A stretch of DNA of 17,620 nucleotides, taken from assembly GCA_005223375.1 (NCBI GenBank), contig RXOD01004866.1:1-17620 (forward strand), given 5' to 3'. This document shows positions 1-6,646 of the stretch, piece after piece (within the stretch, counting starts at the first letter, position 1; every line of letters starts with the position of its first letter). The notes under the pieces are model-generated. The model made no database searches, was not told the origin of the DNA, and saw only the letters and a program-made list of their open reading frames with translations. Origin of the DNA: Amoebophrya sp. AT5.2. Lineage: Eukaryota; Sar; Dinophyceae; Syndiniales; Amoebophryaceae. The translations under genes were made by a program, and so were the position numbers.

Positions 1-83
1 TACTGGCTGCCGAAGGAGACCCCAAAAAGCACCCAAAAGAATCACTTACCACTTTACTCACTTACCAGCTGGTCCCACCATAG
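1..83 (+). other. Probable 3' end of an intron of the MORN gene
   Basis: The MORN reading frame stays open back to the window edge, but the peptide from this stretch has no MORN character. The DNA is pyrimidine-rich and ends in two acceptor-like sites, one ending at 68 (ttaccag) and one at 83 (ccatag). An acceptor at 83 would let an upstream exon supply the first base of a Gly codon directly before the first visible repeat (Gly-Lys-Tyr-Thr-Phe). The exact boundary cannot be fixed without a transcript; this could also be coding sequence from an upstream exon. Confidence 0.45.
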
Positions 84-817
84 GGAAGTACACGTTCGTG
101 TCCGGGGAAATCTACGACGGCGAGTGGCGGGAGGACCGCCGGCACGGGAAGGGGCGAAATGTGTATTCAACGGGGGAAATCTACGACGGCCAGTGGGCGC
201 GCGACCAGAAGCAGGGGTACGCGAGCGAATACTACCCGGAGGGCGGGGTGTATGAAGGTCAGTGGAAGGGAAACAAACGGAACGGGGAGGGAAGATACGT
301 ACTCCTTTCTTTTAACAAAATCTCCTCCACCTCCTGATTGTACTCTCCCTTTGCTGCGCGGGATTGCGAATTGCGGCTTCGACGTAGTGTTGTTGTACTG
401 CTACTGCCTTTAGTACTTTTACCGTCTGAGTTGTTGTTCTACTTCTAGTATAATCACGAATGATCATAAAGCTCCCACTCCCACCAGGTGTGGACCGACG
501 GTCGCGAGTACATCGGGCAGTGGAAGGAGGGCGGCATCCACGGCTACGGCTACAACCGGTTCACGAACGGCATAATCTACCGGGGCCAGTGGGACCACGG
601 CATCTCGCAGGGCTACGGAAAGGAGAAGTACCCGGGTGGCGGCGAGTACGAGGGCCAGTGGCTGAACAATCGCCGGCACGGCTGGGGCATCTACTCGGGC
701 GGGGACGGACGTGTGTTCGAAGGCACGTGGGTGGACGGGGAGCGCGGAGAGCGACGAGCAGCAGCAGCGGGAGGCAACGGCGCAGGCGGAAACGCGGTCG
801 CCGCAGGGGGGCAGTAG
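84..817 (+). CDS. MORN-repeat protein, 3' part (2 exons visible)
   Basis: This is the C-terminal part of a protein built of MORN repeats (membrane occupation and recognition nexus, about 23 residues each). Exon A runs from about 84 to 298 and exon B from 488 to 817, joined in phase 0 with TAG at 815-817. Joining restores an unbroken repeat register: six full units with the pattern Tyr-x-Gly-x-Trp...His/Asn/Gln-Gly-x-Gly (EIYDGEW, EIYDGQW, GVYEGQW, REYIGQW, IIYRGQW, GEYEGQW) and a seventh partial unit (RVFEGTW). The protein ends in a short Ala/Gly-rich tail. MORN repeats form an elongated beta structure used as a scaffold in phosphoinositide kinases, junctophilins, radial-spoke heads (RSPH1 type) and protist cytoskeletal proteins. 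No enzyme domain is visible here, so the specific role is unknown. The start lies outside the window. The repeat assignment is firm; any link to the cilium is only suggested by the dynein gene further along. Confidence 0.85.
299..487 (+). other. Intron in MORN gene (phase 0)
   Basis: The donor is gatac/gtactc and the acceptor cccaccag/gtgtgg, 189 nt. It contains in-frame stops and a pyrimidine-rich 3' half. Removing it joins Gly-Arg-Tyr to Val-Trp-Thr-Asp-Gly and completes the third MORN unit, which is the main evidence for both splice sites. Confidence 0.85.
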
Positions 818-1380
818 TGGGGTGGGGGGATTTGGCGGCGGGAATGAGGAAAGCGAAAGTGGACCAGAAACATAGATCTTAGTCTTACAGTTGCGGCAGC
901 GCACACGTGCTGGGGATAGGATCGAAAAAAAGTGTGGGTATGTCGAGCAGCCTGAACTTTTCCAATCGTGTATTTGCCCTGACCGAACAGATCCTTGCAG
1001 ATTGCTTTTTCTATCAAAAAATGTGACACACGCTGCAGCGGTCCCTTCCAAATCGTCTCTAGAGAATATCGAGAATGATGATGATCGTGATCCCTCGCAA
1101 GTGATCAGTCGTTGCGTCACTCCGTTCAAAAGGCTACAGATCTGGCCCACGCGTTCTGTCGTGATGAACGAGATCCCGACGCTCTCGTATGATCCTGTCG
1201 CGTGAAAATCATGATCACACGCGGTATAAACTGGAAATGGATGCGAGCTTCAGTTTTTCTTTTTCATCGCCTCTGGCCAGTATTGCTTGAAGGAAAGTTA
1301 TACTCCGGAGAGATCATCATCGTCCCCACTTCGGGCCCTTTCTCGTTGATTTTTTCTTCGAACTAGTTGAAAATATCAAA
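818..1380. other. Intergenic region with promoter of the next gene
   Basis: This 563-nt gap holds the 3' trailer of the MORN gene and the promoter and leader of the 1381 gene. Open frames here lack family resemblance and coding-like composition. Notable content is eight GATC sites between 1083 and 1315, a CGCGTG/CACGCG inverted pair at 1199-1223 and a TATAAA box at 1225. From about 1255 to 1380 the leader is pyrimidine-rich and free of ATG. No canonical AATAAA polyadenylation signal was seen after 817. Confidence 0.6.
1225..1230 (+). promoter_or_regulatory. TATA box candidate upstream of the 1381 gene
   Basis: TATAAA sits 151 nt upstream of the ATG at 1381. A start about 30 nt downstream would fall near 1251-1260, where a CA followed by a T-rich run looks like an initiator, giving a leader of about 125 nt with no upstream ATG. 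It is directly preceded by an inverted repeat. Position and context support it, but a single hexamer is weak evidence. Confidence 0.4.
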
Positions 1381-2298
1381 ATGACTCAGAACAACGTGAT
1401 GAGCGCAGCTGGACGTGCGTTCGTTTGCGACGAGCGGCTTATTGACATCGCGAAGCAGCTAGGTCGCGAGATGCTGGAGCGTTGGCAGCGGGAACATAGG
1501 GGCAGAGCCATGAGAACTGCTGATGAGTTCGGCCGCTTTTTCGATGAGTTCATGCCTGCCCTTTCTTCGCGGGCGAAAGGGGAGGCGAAGAGACGCCGCC
1601 TGGCACTGCTGGAGAAAACCCGCGTCCCAGATGGTCCTGCATTAGCGATTGAAGAATCCGTCGGGTGCGACTTCGATTTTCCGCGCGTGCTGCCTCCGGA
1701 AGTACTCAGAATCCCGATGAAAACCGCGATGGAGTTCTGGTGGAAGGCGCTGACGAAGTCAGCGTGGTGGCAAGAAGGAGTCGATCTGGTGGCAGCGTTG
1801 GTCTCGAGAACTGCCAGAAAAGACGGGAGAAGAGCTTTTGTGGTCGCTGACGACAACGGCATCAAGCTCGAGTACGACTACGACAACACCCGCCTTGGTG
1901 CGAGAACACAAGCAAGGCTTACTGTGCCCATCGGGCTCTCTTCGCAATGCTTTGAGTTTATCGACGGCGTGAATATCGAAAGGACGCGGATGTTTTTCAT
2001 GTCCCTTGAAGAATGGACGCGGAAAAATAAAGACCTTGCAAAAGGAACAGGTATAGAAATGTTTTTCCACGACGGCATAACCGGCCGCGACGTTATTGAA
2101 AGGATGCTTGTGCAGGAATTTGCGGCGAAGGGGTACAAGGTCGCTGAGATGTACTGCACGTATGCGAACGGTCACTATGGAGCTCTTAAAACGAGGGTCC
2201 TGGTGTCCGACGCGTGTGAGAAGCGAATGCGGGGGGAGCGCGAGACACGTCCGGAACCGCTCTCGCGGGTTTTGGGCTCGTGGATGATTACCTGGTAG
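1381..2298 (+). CDS. Protein of unknown function, 305 residues
   Basis: This is a single open exon starting at ATG 1381 in an A-rich context (atatcaaaATG) and ending with TAG at 2296. Coding use is supported by its length, GC-rich third positions and an ATG-free leader behind a TATAAA box. I do not recognise the family. The protein looks soluble, with no signal peptide or membrane segment. The N-terminal third is helical and charged, with a basic patch around residues 58-78 (includes KRRR). A Trp-rich stretch lies near residues 117-129 (FWWKAL, AWW), followed by a mixed alpha/beta region with acid-aromatic runs (EYDYDN) around residue 160. Motifs such as FFHDGITGRD near residue 222 could serve as search seeds. 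The stop is part of tg/gtagga, which resembles the donors of neighbouring genes, so a further exon cannot be excluded; however, the nearest acceptor (after 2385) would create a stop codon if joined there. Confidence 0.7.
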   Translation: MTQNNVMSAAGRAFVCDERLIDIAKQLGREMLERWQREHRGRAMRTADEFGRFFDEFMPALSSRAKGEAKRRRLALLEKTRVPDGPALAIEESVGCDFDFPRVLPPEVLRIPMKTAMEFWWKALTKSAWWQEGVDLVAALVSRTARKDGRRAFVVADDNGIKLEYDYDNTRLGARTQARLTVPIGLSSQCFEFIDGVNIERTRMFFMSLEEWTRKNKDLAKGTGIEMFFHDGITGRDVIERMLVQEFAAKGYKVAEMYCTYANGHYGALKTRVLVSDACEKRMRGERETRPEPLSRVLGSWMITW

Positions 2299-2373
2299 GA
2301 TCATTCTTAACGGAATCGAAACACACTCATGACACTTGTTTGTGTTTGAGTTGCGAACCAACGGGTTGGCTGG

Positions 2374-2538
2374 ATGTCCGTGCAGACCACCTTCGGGCTG
2401 CGCACCCGCGCCGCATTGAGAGAAATGCTGGAATTCAACGGAATGCTGGGAGCCAAGCCATCTTTTTCATCCAGGAGCGCGAACGGGTTGAACAGTAGGA
2501 TATCGGCGGACTCATCCGCATTTCCTTCTAGTTTGTGA
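2374..2538 (+). CDS. Small coding-like ORF, 54 residues
   Basis: ATG at 2374, TGA at 2536. The frame begins Met-Ser-Val-Gln-Thr-Thr-Phe-Gly and reads through a Leu/Arg/Glu-rich helix-like part (ALREMLEFNGML) into a Ser-rich tail. Many codons up to about 2465 end in G or C, like the real exons nearby and unlike the AT-rich DNA that follows. It might be a small gene, a lost or alternative terminal exon of the 1381 gene (a cag acceptor precedes 2386 in the same frame), or chance. No family is recognised. Confidence 0.25.
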   Translation: MSVQTTFGLRTRAALREMLEFNGMLGAKPSFSSRSANGLNSRISADSSAFPSSL

Positions 2539-2842
2539 ATGCCAGTTCAAGTGCTTGTTCTAAAACTAGTGTTTCATTTTTTGCTACACTTTCTCGCTTG
2601 ATTGATGCCAAAGTTGACGTTGTGAGAGTTACTTTGCCAGTAATTTGCAAATCAAATATTGCGATCCAGATCTTGCTTCCAAGACCTGATCATTCGTACG
2701 ATCACAATCGAATCACCACGACGATCGCACTGATCATGAAGCCTCCGCTGATCTATCACGAACGTCGCTTCCAGTGTACTTCCAAGCAGGAACACCCTAA
2801 AAAAATACATGCGTTACAGCGAGCGCTGGCTTAACTTAAATC

Positions 2843-2940
2843 GTAAGTCCTTCAAGTCGTTCTCGTGTAAGCTAGAGCCAGCCCCCCTGTTTTTCTTGAG
2901 AGGCATCGCACCACCTACCTTGATCCAATCTTCACCGCAG
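2843..2940 (+). other. Probable 5'-leader intron of the GCIP-like gene
   Basis: A full GTAAGT donor follows aaatc at 2843. A long pyrimidine-rich tract ends in cttcaccgcag at 2940, 36 nt before the ATG at 2977. The 98-nt length fits the other introns here. If spliced, it removes most of the open frame between the upstream ATG at 2809 and 2977, so translation would begin at 2977. It is inferred from splice signals only. Confidence 0.55.
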
Positions 2941-2976
2941 AAACAGGCCGCTCACCACAAGAATCTACATTCTACA

Positions 2977-4143
2977 ATGGCGCTCGCCTCCCACCCTTCC
3001 GAGATTGCGCGGCTTTGGCAGCAGGCGCGGCCCTCCTTTTTCTCCGGCGAGCAGCCGGGCGTAAAAATCGCCGACGTGAAGCACATCGTGCAGGTTTGCG
3101 AGCGGGCGGTCGTCCGTTTGTCCGCCATGTTCGCTGCTAGTGAAGCGGCGTACCTCCAGAAAGCCACCGCCGAGCCGTTGTCGGAGTTCCGCAAGGCCTA
3201 CTCTGCGTTTCTCGGCACGCTGATCGCCCAAGGCCTTGGACAGCACGCGGTCGGCTCGATGCGGGGAATCCTTCTGAAATTCGGGGAGGACGCGACGAAG
3301 TGCTGGGTGGAGCTGGACGAGTGTTGCGATGTGCAAACAGCCTCCGATGCCGGGGCTTCTTGCGAAGCCGTGATCGCGAAGAAGCAGGGCGAAGTAGCGC
3401 GACTCGCGGGGAAAGTGCTCGAGACCCTGAAGAAGTGGGAGAGCGTGCCGCGGACGAACGCAATCGCCCAGAAACAGCGACTGGTAAAGCAAGTCAAGCA
3501 GTTCCGGGATTGCAAAAGAGAATTGCTTGTGGAGGGAGGCAGTGACGACGAAAACGATGCCACACCGACGACGCCGGCGATGGCGGGAAAAGAAGGGTGC
3601 CACGACGACGAAGCAGCAAGTCCGTCAACCGCGGATCCGGACAGTCCCGAGAAAAGACCAGTGCAGAACGCGTTGCAGGAAGAAAGCGGGAACGCGGCTT
3701 GCCGCCGCAGCCTGGTCGACCTCATCTCGAGTCTCGACCTACTGTGGACAGGCCTCGTGAAAAACGAACATATGTGGCGCCCCACCCAGAATTGCAAAGA
3801 CTCGCCCTCCAGGGAACCCGTCGACCGCGAAGACCCTTTGGAGGGCCTGGTGGCGAAAGGCGAAGCAATCTTGGAGAAGCTAGACGAGTTGTGTTGCCAG
3901 CTGAGCATGGCGGACGCACAGGACGCGTTCGGCGACATGAGCTTAGACAGTGAGGAGGAGGACGACGGCTTCGACGGGGATGTGGAGAACGAAGTGGATG
4001 GAGAGGAGTGGTTGCCGCCGGTAGATGAGATCTGGGCGTGCGTACAGTCCGCTGCTGTCGTCGTGCCGGCAGAGGAGAAAATGCAGGGGCTGCTGGCAGA
4101 CGTGCAAAAATCGATTGAGAGTTGTCGGGTAGCCGTAGCGTGA
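2977..4143 (+). CDS. GCIP/CCNDBP1-like helical protein
   Basis: A 388-residue single-exon product, ATG at 2977 and TGA at 4141. The frame is open upstream to an ATG at 2809, but that stretch contains a strong donor and acceptor, so 2977 is preferred. The layout is a helical N-terminal region (about 1-185) with long amphipathic helices, an acidic, Ser/Pro/Thr-rich linker (about 190-235), and a second helical half (245-388). The second half includes a SLVDLISSLDLLW-type helix and an Asp/Glu-rich segment (about 320-345) introduced by DAFGDM. This two-part architecture, with a DxFGD-acidic motif before a final helical pair, resembles the GCIP family (Grap2 and cyclin-D-interacting protein, CCNDBP1). 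In animals those proteins bind cyclin D and helix-loop-helix factors. The family call rests on remembered pattern resemblance, and a role in this organism would be inference. No membrane segment or enzyme motif is visible. Confidence 0.6.
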   Translation: MALASHPSEIARLWQQARPSFFSGEQPGVKIADVKHIVQVCERAVVRLSAMFAASEAAYLQKATAEPLSEFRKAYSAFLGTLIAQGLGQHAVGSMRGILLKFGEDATKCWVELDECCDVQTASDAGASCEAVIAKKQGEVARLAGKVLETLKKWESVPRTNAIAQKQRLVKQVKQFRDCKRELLVEGGSDDENDATPTTPAMAGKEGCHDDEAASPSTADPDSPEKRPVQNALQEESGNAACRRSLVDLISSLDLLWTGLVKNEHMWRPTQNCKDSPSREPVDREDPLEGLVAKGEAILEKLDELCCQLSMADAQDAFGDMSLDSEEEDDGFDGDVENEVDGEEWLPPVDEIWACVQSAAVVVPAEEKMQGLLADVQKSIESCRVAVA

Positions 4144-4299
4144 GACTACCATTATCATTTGCGCATCGCAGCACCCTGTGTGCGTGTTGTGATTTTCGCC
4201 GAACATCAGGATCACCGTATGGAATTTTGGTGGGAAAGACAAAAATAATTTATCTTCTACCGCGCAAGAGACGGCACTTTCAGTTTTGTTCGATCATTG

Positions 4300-4305
4300 T
4301 ATAAA
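4300..4305 (+). promoter_or_regulatory. TATA box candidate for the methyltransferase-like gene
   Basis: TATAAA in the context attgTATAAAattcg, 212 nt upstream of the ATG at 4512. It implies a transcription start near 4330 and a leader of about 180 nt. Like the box at 1225, it has a GATC-containing sequence just upstream (cgatcattg here, atgatcacacgcgg there). Confidence 0.4.
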
Positions 4306-4467
4306 ATTCGTTGCTTTTGGTAAGCGCTGTGCTCCGAAGGCTTGACGCTGTAGTACGTTTTTCTTTTCTCGTGCTTGCGAGTTTTGTCGCGTACAAGCGG
4401 TTGTCGCTTTGCTGCAGAAGATCTTTCCACGTCAGTCTTGGTTCGTGGTTCGTGGACGTCGTGGTAA

Positions 4468-4491
4468 ATGTTTGCTTTCGTTCTTTGCTAG
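4468..4491 (+). promoter_or_regulatory. Upstream ORF of seven codons
   Basis: ATG at 4468 opens a frame (Met-Phe-Ala-Phe-Val-Leu-Cys) that stops with TAG at 4489, 20 nt before the main ATG at 4512. If transcription starts near 4330, it lies in the leader and could reduce or tune translation of the main frame. It could equally be incidental. Confidence 0.3.
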
Positions 4492-4511
4492 CACTCGGAA
4501 GCTCTGCTCGA

Positions 4512-5841
4512 ATGACTGCTGCTACCATTCCTAACCCTACGCTTATAGCTTCAACTACTAGAGCACCTGCGGAGCACGAGCACGTCGCTCCTCCCGCTCT
4601 CGTTTCATCGAATCTTTTGGGCTACGTACTGCGGTCACTGCTATCTTTTCACGCATACGCCTCAAATTGCCGGGGACGAGCACGAAACATGGCCCAACGG
4701 ATGGATTGCTTGCTTGCTGTCCTCGTCGGTCTGCTGTGCGTGCAGGTCGGTCAGGTGTACTACATCAGCAGACTGAACGCCAAATGCCAGTGCGAGGAGG
4801 CCCAGATCACCCTGCGGCAGCAGTTCGCGGGCGCACAGCCGTCAGAGCAGGCGGAAAACCTGTTGCAGGAATTGGAGTCACTAGCAACTGGCAGTACAGC
4901 AACGGAACGATCAACTGGATCCGCTTTGCCAGCATCCGCTGACCCACCAGCTGCAGCTGTGTCGCCGCCGCCGCCAAGTAGCAGCATGTCGACAACAGGA
5001 ACCTACACAGATGTCACTACGGCCGCGGTGTCAATACCACTACCAGCAGCAAGCGTAGCCTCGTCATACGGGCAGCAGGCAGGCGTAGTATCAGGTGGAG
5101 GGATGGGGATGGGCGGCGGCGGCATGAGCCTGAAGCAGTATCTAATGCAGAACTTGCCGCACGGACTCGGCATTTTCCTGGGCGTCGGCACAAATAGACT
5201 ACCGGCACAGCTGTTGCGAGACTGGAGCACGTCGCCTGGTACGAAATATAGGTTTATTTGATGTTACTTTCGTTTTTTTTCTCACCACTCACTGTAGAAC
5301 GCAACCGAACAACTGATGTTTTCAGGTCTCTACCTTGTGGATCCGTACATTCACATCTGGGCGGGGTACGACGATGCGTCAAACCTGCCTGACGGCGACC
5401 ACCAGATCGTTTTTGAGCGACACCAGCAGGAACTGAAACCTTTCGAGCACCGCTTTTCCTTCGTGCGAGACTTCTCGCATTCTTTTCTCGTCACCTACAA
5501 AGGCACACCGGGCTCGCCACCAATCAGCTTGTTGTATTTGATTGTTTGAAATTGTGACTTCGACCTCCTTGATGTCCTGATTATATCTAAAGTACACTGG
5601 AAATCTTGAAATTCAAATTTCACAAAAAAGGTACGTCGACAACACGCAGACGCATAAGGCAATAGTCCGCGACCTGGACGATTGGTGGGGCCTTATGGCG
5701 CCCGGCGGAATCGCGGCCGGGCCGCAGTACAACGAAAAGATAGAGGTAAAAGCGGGGGTGAATGAGTTCGCGGCGAAAATGGGGCTGCAAGTCCAACTGT
5801 TTGCCGACCAGCAGACATGGTACCTGGTCAAGAGGGGGTGA
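4512..5841 (+). CDS. Membrane-anchored class I SAM methyltransferase-like protein (3 exons)
   Basis: Exons 4512-5238, 5326-5533 and 5631-5841 (TGA at 5839) encode 381 residues. A hydrophobic segment at about residues 66-86 (LLAVLVGLLCVQVGQVYYI) has a short basic-flanked N-terminus before it and no obvious cleavage site, suggesting a signal anchor with the C-terminal domain in the secretory lumen. A Ser/Thr/Pro/Gly-rich linker follows. From about residue 218 the order of motifs matches Methyltransf_24-type methyltransferases: a Gly-rich motif I (GIFLGVGTN, 221-229), LYLVDPY (244-250), SLLYVDNTQTH (310-320), a DLDDWWGLMAPGG stretch, and GVNEFA before a closing Tyr-Leu-Val strand. Family members normally methylate small molecules or sugars using S-adenosylmethionine. 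Here the acidic residue expected in motif I is missing, so activity is uncertain. ATG 4512 is the first in-frame ATG after the TATAAA box; 4689 or 4701 would retain the anchor. Confidence 0.75.
5239..5325 (+). other. Intron 1 of the methyltransferase-like gene (phase 1)
   Basis: Donor gcctg/gtacga and acceptor ttttcag/gtctct, 87 nt, with a T-rich internal run. Splicing joins Ser-Pro-Gly to Leu-Tyr-Leu-Val-Asp-Pro, the expected second methyltransferase motif. Confidence 0.8.
5534..5630 (+). other. Intron 2 of the methyltransferase-like gene (phase 2)
   Basis: The acceptor is acaaaaaag/gtacgt. The donor is taken as gtt/gtattt at 5534, giving Ser-Leu-Leu-Tyr-Val-Asp-Asn. A second donor three bases earlier (ctt/gttgta, 5531) is also in frame and would drop one Leu. 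The 97-nt intron contains stops in the preceding frame. Confidence 0.7.
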
Positions 5842-6646
5842 GGCTGACGTAGCTGCAGTAGTTTGATGATGATTTTCGCGCAAACACGGCAACGCTTACG
5901 TAGCGGTAGCCTCGATCAAAAATATCGTTGTACGCATTGCCGAAGACATATGCTTAGGGTAGTTCAGCTGCTGATGTTGCAGTGGCGTGGTCTGAGACAG
6001 GAGGATAAGCGCAGATGTTCGTCTCAGTAAATGAAAGAGAGCTGCGATTTTGAGCCCGATGATTGCGTGACGTTATGACACAAAATACATCTCGATTTCT
6101 TTACCTCGGAAGAATTCGATGATGGTCAAGGTCATCCTTTGCGCCCAGTTGGTGAGTGATGTGAGTACGCACCCGTACCTACGAGAGACGCATCGCGCGA
6201 TGCTACAAGTCGTACGAGAGAACTTTGTGCGAGCAGCGTGCGAGACCCAGCCAAGCGACACATCTATTGGACGGACAAAAACGGCAGAAGAGGGATGTTG
6301 AACGAGAGACAAAGGGAGGTGCATAGTTCGCGCCCAACCTCAATCAGCACCAAAAATTACATCTAATATGAAAGGTAAAGATAGTATCTGTTTCACCAGC
6401 CAAAAAAATTAGTGAAGGGACGGCAGAAAGCGGGTGAAGAAACAAAGTCGCGATCAAACACAACAAGCGAATACAGAGCAGCAGCCAGAAGATGGTCGCC
6501 GTGTTCGGTAGAAATATCAGCGCTCCTCGCGGGCCGAAGCTTCTCAAGCGGCTGCGATAGGTGTGAAACGGATACGGAAGCACGCTCTCCGCGAGCTCTA
6601 CGTTTTGTTTTGACTGAAGTTGGAGCAGATCCGGACCTACGCCAAG
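5842..6646. other. Intergenic region upstream of the dynein gene
   Basis: An 805-nt stretch with no convincing gene. It contains a TGACGT element at 6068-6073, a perfect 14-bp palindrome at 6190-6203 flanked by TACGAGAGA direct repeats, and the 8-mer TCGTACGA at 6210. A short frame at 6119 runs into a GTGAGT donor at 6152. The 3' end (about 6600-6628) has a T-rich tract and two AG sites resembling an intron end, so part of this gap may be a leader or an intron of the dynein gene. No TATAAA box was found. Confidence 0.5.

Larger units (their letters stand above)
2299..2976. other. Intergenic region and leader of the GCIP-like gene
   Basis: This 678-nt gap contains, in order: the trailer of the 1381 gene, a coding-like small frame at 2374-2538, an AT-rich stretch (2539-2660), a cluster of seven GATC sites at 2663-2753 that includes the palindrome TCGTACGA at 2694-2701, and a probable leader intron at 2843-2940. 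No TATAAA box was found near the expected transcription start. Confidence 0.55.
4144..4511. other. Intergenic region and leader of the methyltransferase-like gene
   Basis: This 368-nt gap holds the short trailer of the GCIP-like gene, a TATAAA box at 4300 and a T-rich leader. The leader contains one upstream ATG at 4468 opening a seven-codon frame that closes at 4491. Nothing else recognisable was seen. Confidence 0.55.

Noticed and set aside
764..776. Short AGC-type triplet run coding Ala in the MORN tail, looked at as a microsatellite
   Set aside because: Only a few units long and explained by a low-complexity Ala/Gly protein tail.
464..1150. Long antisense open frame (228 codons) opposite the MORN 3' exon and trailer
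   Set aside because: It overlaps the well-supported MORN exon, shows low-complexity Arg/Pro/Ala/Val-rich composition from GC-rich antisense DNA, and has no recognisable domain.
2293..2386. Joining the 1381 gene to the 2374-2538 frame by splicing at tg/gtagga and cag/acc
   Set aside because: The phase-2 junction would create a TGA stop codon, so this splice is not productive.
4320..4417. Leader intron of the methyltransferase-like gene (gtaagc donor, ctgcag acceptor)
   Set aside because: The donor would lie only about 15 bp after the TATAAA box, upstream of the expected transcription start, so both cannot hold. Kept out unless transcripts show an earlier start.
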